From Streptomyces sp. NRRL B-1140 (lineage in GTDB: Bacteria > Actinomycetota > Actinomycetes > Streptomycetales > Streptomycetaceae): DNA of 64,000 nt. This document shows positions 43,803 to 50,344 of the stretch, one piece after another (the stretch's first letter is position 1; every line of letters starts with the position of its first letter). The DNA is taken from the NCBI RefSeq assembly GCF_001280065.1, contig NZ_LGEA01000069.1:115632-179631 (forward strand), in the 5' to 3' direction. The notes beneath the pieces are model-generated. The model had not been told where the DNA came from and did not search any database. It worked only from the letters and a program-made list of their open reading frames with translations. A program made the translations under genes and the position numbers.

Positions 43803-45923
43803 TCAGCCGCGCCGCACCCGGCGCAGGACGACGAAGCCCGCGATGACCAGGACTGCGCCCGCCGCGGCCGGCCAGAGCTGCGCTCCGGTGTCGGCCAGGC
43901 CACCCTCGCCGACCGCCTGGGGTTCGGTGCGGGACGGGGCCGACGGGGTCGGGGCGGCACTGGTCGCCGTGCCGACGGCCTGGGACTCGCCGAGGCCTTC
44001 CGCGTCCTCGCCGTCGTCCTTCACACCGCCGCCCTGCCCGGCGGCCTTGCCGCCGTCCGCCGAGTCGGTGGCCTTCACCGAGGGCTGTGCCTTGCCCGGG
44101 GCCGTGGACGCGTCGCCGGGCTCCGGTTCGGGGGCCGGCTTGTCCGCCGGGGGCCTCTGGGCCTCACCCTTGCCGTCGTCACCCTGGTCGCCGGGCTTCT
44201 GGCCGCCGTTGCCGTCCTGCGGTGCCCCGGGAGCCTTCGTCGGCTCCTTCGTCGGCTCGTCCTGCGGGGCCTCCGGGGTCGCGGTGGGCTCCTCCTGCGG
44301 GGCCTCGGGCGCCTTCGTCGGCTCCTCCTGCGGAGCCTCCGGCGTCTTGGTGGGCTCTTCCTCCGGCTCCTCGCCCGGTGCCGGGTCCTGCCCGCCGTCC
44401 GCTCCGGCTCCGCATGTGCGGCCGTCGTTGATGCAGTCGACCATCTCCCCCATCAGATCCTCGTCGAAGATGTTGATGAAGTCGCCGTGGTCGGTGACCG
44501 GCTTGTGCAGCTGCTCCGGGAAGGAGTCGACCGCGAACAGCGGTGTCGTACGGCCGCCGTCCTGCAGGCTCGGCGCGTCGATGTCGTAGACGATGCGCTG
44601 CACGAGCTGCGGGATGGGGCGGAAGCCGGACGGGCAGTTGCCGGAGGCGTCCGCGAACGCCACATGGGTGCGGTGGTTGGCGCTGTCGATGTTGCGGCCG
44701 TCCCAGCAGCTCTGGAACTTGAAGGTCCGTACGACGTCGCTGCCCTGCGGGCACAGCGGGTACTTGTCCTTCAGCTGCCGGTCCTCGAAGCCGGTGCAGC
44801 TCCAGGAGGCGTTGGCGTTGGCCGGGCCGTTGACGAACGACTTGGCGTCGCCGGTGATGATGCGCAGCAGCCGCGGCATGGCCGTGACCTTCTCACGCGG
44901 GTTGCCGACGAACGTCAGCGTGACCTGCTTCGGCGTCACGATCTCGCCGGCGTTGCCCTCGATGCCGCCGCCGGGTTTGTCGGCGTCCTGCTCCGCGGCG
45001 CCGTTCTGCAGACGCACGACGGGCCAGTAGTAGGACGACTTGTCGCCCTGGTCCTCACAGCTGGTCCCGGCTTTCGCGAGCTCCTGGTCGCTGGCGAAGG
45101 CGTTGTTGCCCTGGTTCCCGACGTAGTCGTGGAAGTGGTGGGCGCCGTTGGTGACACCCGGCGCGGCGATGATGTTGTCGGAGTTGAACAGCCCGTTCTC
45201 GTTCACGCCGCAGCTGGTGGCGAAGGAGCCGCGGGACGCGCCGCCCTCCTCGCGGGGGTTGTTCACGTTGGGCTGGACGCTCTTGATGTCCGCGAAGTCG
45301 GCGGCGACGGGGCCGTTGCCCGCCTGTCCGCCGTTGGCGCCCTGCCCCTGGCCGTTCTGCTGCCCCTGGCCTGCCTGGCCCTGCTCCTGGCCGGGCTGCG
45401 GGCTTGCGGCGGCGGCCTGGCCTTCGCCCTGGGCGGGAGCCTGGTTGCCGTCCTGGAGGGTGCAGGCGGCGAGGGCGTCGAGCCCCTCGGGGCGGTCTCC
45501 CACGCGGTCGATGGCGATGGCGATGCGCTCGAGGGTCGCGGCCCGCTTCTCCTTCAGCGGGTTCACGACGGCACTGTCGGCGAAGCCGGGGTCCCGCTGC
45601 ACCTGTTGGGCCGATTCGGTCAGCCGCTGGTACGCCTTGGCTATCTGCTCGTCCAGGAGGGCGAGTTCCTTGTCGACCTCCCCCCGCGCCGGTTCGGGGA
45701 CCGAGGTCAGCTTGACGCCGACGTCCGGGCAGTCGATCGTGGCGCCCGCGGTCCGGCCCCCCGTGCCGGACCGCGTCTGGGCTGAGTCACCGCCCGAACC
45801 TCCGTCCGTGGCGGAGGCGTAGACGTTCGCGGCCATCAGGCCGCCTCCGCCCAGGATCAGTGCGAATGCGGCGAAGGTCGCGCGTCGTGGGCCTGTAGGG
45901 CGTCTTCGCGTGTTGCGTCCCAA
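43803..45923 (-). CDS. DUF1996 surface protein with LADTG sortase signal
   Basis: A 706-residue exported protein. N-terminal signal/anchor (about 13-37, RATFAAFALILGGGGLMAANVYA), a helical region (about 80-150), a Gln/Gly linker, then the DUF1996 domain (about 220-500) with its HFHDYVGNQ motif, SSYYWPVVRLQNG and SCWDGRNIDSANHRTHVAF. Next comes a Pro/Glu/Thr stalk of APQEEPTK-like repeats (about 515-575) and an acidic linker. The end is LADTG (676-680), a hydrophobic helix and RRVRRG: a cell-wall sorting signal of the LAxTG kind used by class E sortases. TTG start at 45923 with AGGAG upstream. Likely displayed on the wall; fungal-like DUF1996 proteins relate to polysaccharide binding. Confidence 0.9.
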   Translation of the reverse strand: MGRNTRRRPTGPRRATFAAFALILGGGGLMAANVYASATDGGSGGDSAQTRSGTGGRTAGATIDCPDVGVKLTSVPEPARGEVDKELALLDEQIAKAYQRLTESAQQVQRDPGFADSAVVNPLKEKRAATLERIAIAIDRVGDRPEGLDALAACTLQDGNQAPAQGEGQAAAASPQPGQEQGQAGQGQQNGQGQGANGGQAGNGPVAADFADIKSVQPNVNNPREEGGASRGSFATSCGVNENGLFNSDNIIAAPGVTNGAHHFHDYVGNQGNNAFASDQELAKAGTSCEDQGDKSSYYWPVVRLQNGAAEQDADKPGGGIEGNAGEIVTPKQVTLTFVGNPREKVTAMPRLLRIITGDAKSFVNGPANANASWSCTGFEDRQLKDKYPLCPQGSDVVRTFKFQSCWDGRNIDSANHRTHVAFADASGNCPSGFRPIPQLVQRIVYDIDAPSLQDGGRTTPLFAVDSFPEQLHKPVTDHGDFINIFDEDLMGEMVDCINDGRTCGAGADGGQDPAPGEEPEEEPTKTPEAPQEEPTKAPEAPQEEPTATPEAPQDEPTKEPTKAPGAPQDGNGGQKPGDQGDDGKGEAQRPPADKPAPEPEPGDASTAPGKAQPSVKATDSADGGKAAGQGGGVKDDGEDAEGLGESQAVGTATSAAPTPSAPSRTEPQAVGEGGLADTGAQLWPAAAGAVLVIAGFVVLRRVRRG

Positions 45924-46007
45924 GGGTGCTCTCCTGCGCTTGTGGCGTGCCGGGCATGAAAATCCCCTCGCCCCATACGTACGGGAGCGGCACCGTGTTC
46001 ACTCACT

Positions 46008-46027
46008 CGAAAACTTTCGGAAAATTC
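46008..46027. promoter_or_regulatory. Overlapping CGAAA/TTTCG repeats upstream of the DUF1996 gene
   Basis: CGAAAACTTTCG (46008-46019, perfect 5-bp arms) runs directly into GGAAAATTC, so TTTC is shared by two half-palindromes. It lies 85 bases before the TTG start. Similar CGAAA...TTTCG elements sit before xylanase and other hydrolase genes of streptomycetes. Regulator unknown. Confidence 0.45.
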
Positions 46028-46200
46028 TCATGAGGCCCGGACCCGCCGGGCCCCGCCGGACGCGCCGTCCGGCGGGGAGGCGCAGGTCTGCGGAAGTTCA
46101 CAGTTGCCGGTGATGTCCGTCGTCTTCCAGGCGCCGACCGTGTCCAGGGAGTTGTACCGGCCGCCCTCGCTCCGGCCACCGCTGCACAGCACGCGCCTAT
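46028..46200 (-). pseudogene. C-terminal remnant of a secreted protein gene
   Basis: On the minus strand, from about 46195 to 46080, one frame has strong third-position GC and reads LCSGGRSEGGRYNSLDTVGA then WKTTDITGNCELPQTC. It has no plausible start: the CebR-like box at 46202-46215 lies directly before it. The frame runs on through a terminator-like hairpin to TGA at 46028. This looks like the 3' end of an exported, disulfide-containing protein whose main part was deleted up to its promoter box. Family not recognised. Confidence 0.4.
46051..46077. terminator. Stem-loop terminator
   Basis: Perfect 11-bp inverted repeat (46051-46061 / 46067-46077, 5-base loop) at the end of the remnant frame; could also end transcripts from the GNAT gene, whose stop is 201 bases upstream. 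Confidence 0.65.
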
Positions 46201-46201
46201 G

Positions 46202-46215
46202 TGGGAGCGCTCTCA
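46202..46215. promoter_or_regulatory. CebR-like LacI-family operator
   Basis: TGGGAGCGCTCTCA, 13 of 14 bases identical to the known Streptomyces CebR box TGGGAGCGCTCCCA that controls cellulose/cello-oligosaccharide genes. No intact hydrolase gene follows in either direction; the adjacent frame is a remnant. Confidence 0.6.
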
Positions 46216-46277
46216 CATTGCACAGACCGCCCGCCGGTCAGGGGCCGCAATGCGTGTTTGCGCCGCTTACACATCGG

Positions 46278-46910
46278 TCAGAGCCGGTCGAGCTCCTTCG
46301 TGGTGCGCCCGAGGAAGGTGGCCTCGCCCGGCTCGGGGACGTCGAGCTCCTCGAAGCCCATGCGGTCGTAGAACGCCCTGGCCCGGGTGTTGGCCGTCGA
46401 CATCGCCAGATGGACGGCAGGGACCCCCGCGTCCTGCAGCGCTTGCAGGAACGTCCGCATCAGGCGGCGCCCGTACCCGCGGCCCTGCCAGGCGGGCAAC
46501 AGGTCGATGTGCAGATGAGCGGGATGGCCGGCCAGCTCGGGCAGCACCATCCGCTCAGGGTGGTGCAGCATGCCCGCCAACGCCTCGTCCGGAGTGCGCG
46601 GGGGGTGGGGCGGTTCCGGGTAGCGGCTGGCCACCAGGGGCAGCCACTCGGCACGGAAGGCTTCCGCGAAACGCGGGGTGTCGGCCGTGCCGAGGATGTA
46701 GCCGACCGCCTCTCCCCGCCCGTCGTCCAGCACGAAGGCCAGTTCCGGCTCCAGATGGACGTACGGCGCCGCGAAGGTCGCCGGGAAGACGCCCGGATCC
46801 TCGTAGTGAGGCCGGCTGTCCTCGCCATGGTGGGCGGTACGGACGCAGATGTCGTCCAGGGCCGGACGGTCCTCGGGGCGGTAGGGGCGGACGGTGGGTG
46901 AGGTGGTCAT
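46278..46910 (-). CDS. GNAT family N-acetyltransferase
   Basis: A 210-residue acetyltransferase. VRPYRPEDRPALDDICVRTA opens the fold, VGYILGTADTPRFAEAF is strand 4, HIDLLPAWQGRGYGRRLM (about 130-148) holds the acetyl-CoA pyrophosphate loop Q/RxxGxG/A, and STANTRARAFYDRMGFEEL closes it. The long insert with PHYEDPGVFPATFAAPYVHL recalls bacterial relatives of the C-terminal domain of human O-GlcNAcase; whether it acetylates anything is unknown for that subgroup. ATG 46910; an AGCGCT-type box lies 17 bases before it. Confidence 0.88.
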   Translation of the reverse strand: MTTSPTVRPYRPEDRPALDDICVRTAHHGEDSRPHYEDPGVFPATFAAPYVHLEPELAFVLDDGRGEAVGYILGTADTPRFAEAFRAEWLPLVASRYPEPPHPPRTPDEALAGMLHHPERMVLPELAGHPAHLHIDLLPAWQGRGYGRRLMRTFLQALQDAGVPAVHLAMSTANTRARAFYDRMGFEELDVPEPGEATFLGRTTKELDRL

Positions 46911-46926
46911 GGCGGCATCGTGCCCG

Positions 46927-46940
46927 TGGGAGCGCTTTCT
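46927..46940. promoter_or_regulatory. Imperfect LacI-type box
   Basis: TGGGAGCGCTTTCT, 11 of 14 matches to the CebR consensus, with the AGCGCT core intact, 17 bases upstream of the GNAT start and 68 before the BrkB-like gene. Two such boxes flanking one gene may be meaningful. Confidence 0.35.
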
Positions 46941-47007
46941 ACTCGATGTCCGGGCCGGTTGTGCACGCGCGCGGCTTAAGGGTTCGACCTGGGGTTACCC
47001 GTCTCAC

Positions 47008-48261
47008 ATGGTGAAGCTGCATATTCCGGGACGAAAAGAACACACCGCATCCGAGTCCCCGCCTCCTGAGAGCCCGTCCTCAGGGACGCGGGCGACCACC
47101 GAGACGGACCGCCGGGAGCCGGAGCCCGCGGCGGACCGGCGGGACGCCGGTGATGCGGACCGCCAGGACACCGCGCCGACGGATCGGCAGGAGCCCGCTT
47201 CCGGGGCGGAGCGCCGGGACGATCCCACCGGCATGGAGCGCCGGGAAGAGGCCGCAGCCGCTTTCGACGAGCCGGGACCGGGTCCCGATGTGGAGCGCGC
47301 GGCGCCGGACTCGCCGACCGATATGCCCCGGAAGTCGTGGGTCGCGGTGCTCAAGGGCAGCGTGCGGGAGTTCAAGGACGACGAGCTCACCGATCGCGCC
47401 GCCGCGCTGACGTACTACGGGGTGCTGGCGCTGTTCCCCGCGCTGCTGGTGCTGGTGTCGATGCTGGGCCTCACCGGCCGGTCGACCACCGACAAGGTGA
47501 CCGAGAACGTACGCGAGCTCGTCCCCGGCTCGGCGGGCGACATCATCACCCGGGCCGTCGACCAGTTGCAGGGCAACGCCGGCATCGGGTCGCTGATGGC
47601 GGTCGTCGGTCTGGTGCTGGCGGTGTGGTCGGCCTCCGGTTACGTGGGGGCGTTCATCCGCTCCGCCAACGCCGTGTACGACATGCCCGAGGGCCGGCCG
47701 GTGTGGAAGCTGCTGCCGATGCGGGTGGGCGTGACGGTCGCGCTGCTGGTGATGGCCGTCATCAGCGCGCTGATCGTGGTGTTCTCGGGCGGGCTGGCAC
47801 AGCAGGCCGGAGACGCCCTGGGCATCGGCGACACCGCGCTGACGGTGTGGTCGATCGCCAAGTGGCCCGTCCTGGTTCTGCTGGTCGTGAGCATGATCGC
47901 GATCCTGTACTGGGCGGCGCCGAACGCCAAGGTGAAGGGGTTCCGCTGGATCACTCCGGGCAGCTGCCTGGCCCTGCTGATCTGGATGGTCGCGTCGGCC
48001 GGCTTCGCGGTCTACGTGGCCAACTTCGCCTCGTACAACAAGACCTACGGCACGATGGCCGGTGTCATCGTCTTCCTCGTCTGGCTGTGGATCACCAACC
48101 TGGCGATCCTGCTGGGCCTGGAGTTCGACGCGGAGACGGTGCGCCAGCGGGCCATCGCCGGTGGGCATCCGCCCGAGGCCGAGCCGTACACCCAGCCGCG
48201 GGACACCCGGGCGTGGGACGAGCAGGACCGGCGCCGGCTGGAGGAGACCGACGAGAGCTGA
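47008..48261 (+). CDS. YihY/BrkB family inner membrane protein
   Basis: A 417-residue protein. The first 105 residues are polar and disordered with repeated DRR/DRQE units. The YihY/BrkB domain follows (about 115-385): SVREFKDDELTDRAAALTYYGVLALFPALL, GSLMAVVGLVLAVWSASGYV, YDMPEGRPVWKLLPMRVGVT and YNKTYGTMAGVIVFLVWLWI, with six membrane helices. This family was once called ribonuclease BN in error; it is a membrane protein of uncertain role, perhaps transport. ATG 47008 is preceded by no strong ribosome site. The long charged N-terminus is an actinobacterial feature. Confidence 0.9.
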   Translation: MVKLHIPGRKEHTASESPPPESPSSGTRATTETDRREPEPAADRRDAGDADRQDTAPTDRQEPASGAERRDDPTGMERREEAAAAFDEPGPGPDVERAAPDSPTDMPRKSWVAVLKGSVREFKDDELTDRAAALTYYGVLALFPALLVLVSMLGLTGRSTTDKVTENVRELVPGSAGDIITRAVDQLQGNAGIGSLMAVVGLVLAVWSASGYVGAFIRSANAVYDMPEGRPVWKLLPMRVGVTVALLVMAVISALIVVFSGGLAQQAGDALGIGDTALTVWSIAKWPVLVLLVVSMIAILYWAAPNAKVKGFRWITPGSCLALLIWMVASAGFAVYVANFASYNKTYGTMAGVIVFLVWLWITNLAILLGLEFDAETVRQRAIAGGHPPEAEPYTQPRDTRAWDEQDRRRLEETDES

Positions 48262-48278
48262 CGGCCGGCCCGGGCCGT

Positions 48279-48731
48279 TCAGCCCATGAGGCCGGCGGCC
48301 ACCGTCGCGCCCAGGTCCCAGCACCGCTCGAGGTCGCCCTTGTCCGGCTCGCCGGTCACGGTCACGGCCTCGGCGGCGCGGCGCCAGCCGAGGCCCGTCG
48401 TGACCGACTCGATGCCGCGTACCGCTCCGGTGACGTCGTTGCCGCCGTGCACCCAGTATCCGAACGGACGGCCGCGGGTGGCGTCCAGGCACGGGTAGTA
48501 GACCTGGTCGAAGAAGTGCTTGAGCGCTCCTGACATGTAGCCGAGGTTCGCGGGGGTGCCGAGGAGGAAGCCGTCGGCGGCAAGGACGTCGGAAGCGGTG
48601 GCGGACAGCGCGGGCACGCGGACGACCCGGACGTTCTCGATCTCGGGGTCCGTCGCGCCGGAGATGACGGCTTCGAACAGCGCCTGGCAGTTCGGCGAGG
48701 GCGTGTGATGAACGATCAGCAAGGTGGCCAC
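48279..48731 (-). CDS. Flavodoxin-fold NAD(P)H-dependent oxidoreductase
   Basis: A 150-residue flavodoxin-like protein. TLLIVHHTPSPNCQALFEAV is the FMN-phosphate loop after strand 1; ADGFLLGTPANLGYMSGALKHFFDQV carries the second FMN loop (GTPANLGYMSG) and is typical of WrbA/NADPH-dependent FMN reductase-like proteins; PFGYWVHGGND forms the third loop. Probably reduces quinones or flavins. The GTG start at 48731 is inferred from the fold; the frame continues upstream without a start. It converges with the BrkB-like gene, 17 bases apart. Confidence 0.87.
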   Translation of the reverse strand: MATLLIVHHTPSPNCQALFEAVISGATDPEIENVRVVRVPALSATASDVLAADGFLLGTPANLGYMSGALKHFFDQVYYPCLDATRGRPFGYWVHGGNDVTGAVRGIESVTTGLGWRRAAEAVTVTGEPDKGDLERCWDLGATVAAGLMG

Positions 48732-48772
48732 GGCACCCGACCTTGCCGTCCGGGAGCCCGCCACGCAAGCGC

Positions 48773-48804
48773 GGGTCCCTGCACCGCGCGCGATGCAGGG
48801 ACCC
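48773..48804. terminator. Terminator of the DUF3618/holin-like pair
   Basis: Perfect 11-bp inverted repeat (48773-48783 / 48794-48804, GGGTCCCTGCA arm) 16 bases past the DUF3618 stop on the minus strand. Confidence 0.8.
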
Positions 48805-48820
48805 GGGGTGTGGCTGTGGC

Positions 48821-49252
48821 TCAGCGCTTTCCGCGGCGGCGGATCAGCAGGCAGGCCACGAGGACGGCACCGGCGCCCGCGAGCAGGGCGGCACGGTGGT
48901 CGCGCACCTGCTGCGGGGCCTTGTCCTGCCAGACCTGCTCGGCCTGTGCGGCCTTCTCCTTGGCGCTCTGAGCAGCGGCGGCGCCCTTCTGCTTGACCGG
49001 CTCGGGCAGCTTCTCCTCCACGGTGTGGGCGACGTGCGCGGCCTTGGACCTCGCCTGCCCGCTCCACTCCTGAGCCTTCGCCCCGGCTTGTTCCCTGACC
49101 GCGACGGCCTTCTCGCGGGCGCGCGTCTTGACGTCGGCCCGGTCCGCCAGGGCCTGGACGGTGTCGCCCAGTTCGTGGCGGGTGTGTTCGACCTGCTCGC
49201 GCAGTTCCTCCTGGCTGCGGGCGGTCGGCTCGTCGTGCGGAGGCTGGGTCAT
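48821..49252 (-). CDS. DUF3618-type membrane-anchored helical protein
   Basis: A 143-residue protein: N-terminal ARSQEELREQVEHTRHELGDTVQALADRADV (split, about 12-42) is the DUF3618 signature, followed by an Ala/Lys/Glu-rich amphipathic helix (about 43-115) and one C-terminal membrane helix (RAALLAGAGAVLVACLLI) with a basic end. Function unknown; these proteins are common in actinobacterial stress operons. ATG overlaps the stop of the upstream holin-like gene (ATGA), showing coupling. Confidence 0.87.
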   Translation of the reverse strand: MTQPPHDEPTARSQEELREQVEHTRHELGDTVQALADRADVKTRAREKAVAVREQAGAKAQEWSGQARSKAAHVAHTVEEKLPEPVKQKGAAAAQSAKEKAAQAEQVWQDKAPQQVRDHRAALLAGAGAVLVACLLIRRRGKR

Positions 49253-49689
49253 CGCTGTGCACTCTCCTTGATCTCGGCCACGTCGGCCTTCACGCTGTCG
49301 ATGGTCTGCTGCGGGGCGGGCGGAGTGGCGCTGCGTATCTCCTTGCGGCCGGCCAGCGCCGCCAGGCCCGTGGCGACGGCCAGGACGCCCGTGACGATCA
49401 GCGCCGCCGCCCACACCGGCAGCGGAACGGCCAGGGCGGCGATCGCCGTCGCGACCAGGGCCTGGAGGGTGACGAAGCCGAGTACGCCGGCTCCGCCGAA
49501 CAAGCCGCCGCCCTTCCCGAAGCGTTTGCCCTTCTCGGTCATCTCCGCCTGGGCGAGGCGCATTTCGCCGCGCACCAGGTCGGTCAGTTGCTCGGTGGCC
49601 CGTTGCACCAGTTCGCCCACAGGCTCCTCCCCTGCCGCCGCGCTCCCCGCGCGGGGAGCGGCGGGGGCCGTGCGGTGCGTGTCCGCCAT
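49249..49689 (-). CDS. Phage holin family (superfamily III)-like protein
   Basis: A 146-residue protein with cytoplasmic helix EPVGELVQRATEQLTDLVRG and ERLAQAEM-like segment (MRLAQAEMTEKGKRFGKGGG), then two membrane helices (about 66-92 and 95-118) and a short polar tail. This is the actinobacterial phage-holin-family (DUF1469-like) arrangement, normally paired, as here, with a DUF3618 protein. No lysis genes are nearby; despite the name the likely role is in the envelope. ATG 49689 with GGGAGG upstream. Confidence 0.85.
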   Translation of the reverse strand: MADTHRTAPAAPRAGSAAAGEEPVGELVQRATEQLTDLVRGEMRLAQAEMTEKGKRFGKGGGLFGGAGVLGFVTLQALVATAIAALAVPLPVWAAALIVTGVLAVATGLAALAGRKEIRSATPPAPQQTIDSVKADVAEIKESAQR

Positions 49690-49837
49690 GACGATCACCT
49701 CCCGGTCCGTAGTTCCTGGCCGAGTACCAGCGACGGCGGAAAAAACACCTGGTCGGACAACTTGTGATGACGAGGAGTGAGCGGCGCGAGATCTGGTACC
49801 CGTCCGTCGCTCACACACGAGAGAGGGAGGTTTCGCC

Positions 49838-50287
49838 TTGTCGCAGGTAGAGGAATCCATCGAGGTCCGCGTGCCGGTGCACACCGCGTACAACCAGTGG
49901 ACGCAGTTCGAGTCCTTCCCCGAGTTCATGGACGGCGTCGAGCGCATCGAGCAGCGCACCGACACCCTCACGCACTGGGTGACGAAGGTCGGCGGACAGG
50001 CGCGGGAGTTCGACGCGGAGATCACCGAGCAGGTCCCGGACGAGCGGGTTGCCTGGACCACCGTGGGCGGCGAGGCGCGGCAGGCCGGTGTGGTGACGTT
50101 CCACCGTATCCAGGACGACACGACCAAGGTCATGCTGCAGATGGACTTCGACCCCAGTGGCGTGGCCGAGAACGTCGGCGACAAGCTGGGCTTCGTGAAG
50201 CGGCAGGTCTCCGGTGACCTGAAGCGGTTCAAGCAGTTCATGGAAGCGCGCGGGACGGAGACCGGCGCCTGGCGCGGCGAGGTCTGA
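49838..50287 (+). CDS. SRPBCC family (cyclase/dehydrase-like) protein, paralogue of the 20692 gene
   Basis: A 149-residue Bet v1-like protein beginning at TTG 49838, with GGGAGG eight bases upstream. IEVRVPVHTAYNQWTQFESF, HWVTKVGGQAREFDAEITEQ, MDFDPSGVAENVGDKLG and VSGDLKRFKQFMEARGTETG align along the whole length with the gene at 20692. Ligand unknown. It diverges from the holin-like gene and converges with the P-type ATPase gene, each across clear spacers. Confidence 0.9.
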   Translation: MSQVEESIEVRVPVHTAYNQWTQFESFPEFMDGVERIEQRTDTLTHWVTKVGGQAREFDAEITEQVPDERVAWTTVGGEARQAGVVTFHRIQDDTTKVMLQMDFDPSGVAENVGDKLGFVKRQVSGDLKRFKQFMEARGTETGAWRGEV

Positions 50288-50295
50288 CCGGGTGT

Positions 50296-50334
50296 GAGGA
50301 GGCCGCCACCACTGCTCGTGGTGGCGGCCTCCTC
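50296..50334. terminator. Bidirectional terminator
   Basis: Perfect 17-bp inverted repeat (50296-50312 / 50318-50334) between the converging SRPBCC and P-type ATPase genes. Confidence 0.9.
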
Positions 50335-50344
50335 GTGTTGTGCG

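Noticed and set aside
44210..44360. Short repeated units that resemble a tandem repeat array
   Set aside because: They are the in-frame Pro/Glu/Thr repeats of the DUF1996 protein stalk, not CRISPR or satellite DNA.
49249..49689. Holin-like gene as sign of a prophage
   Set aside because: No capsid, tail, integrase or lysin genes nearby; its pairing with DUF3618 is a normal chromosomal arrangement.
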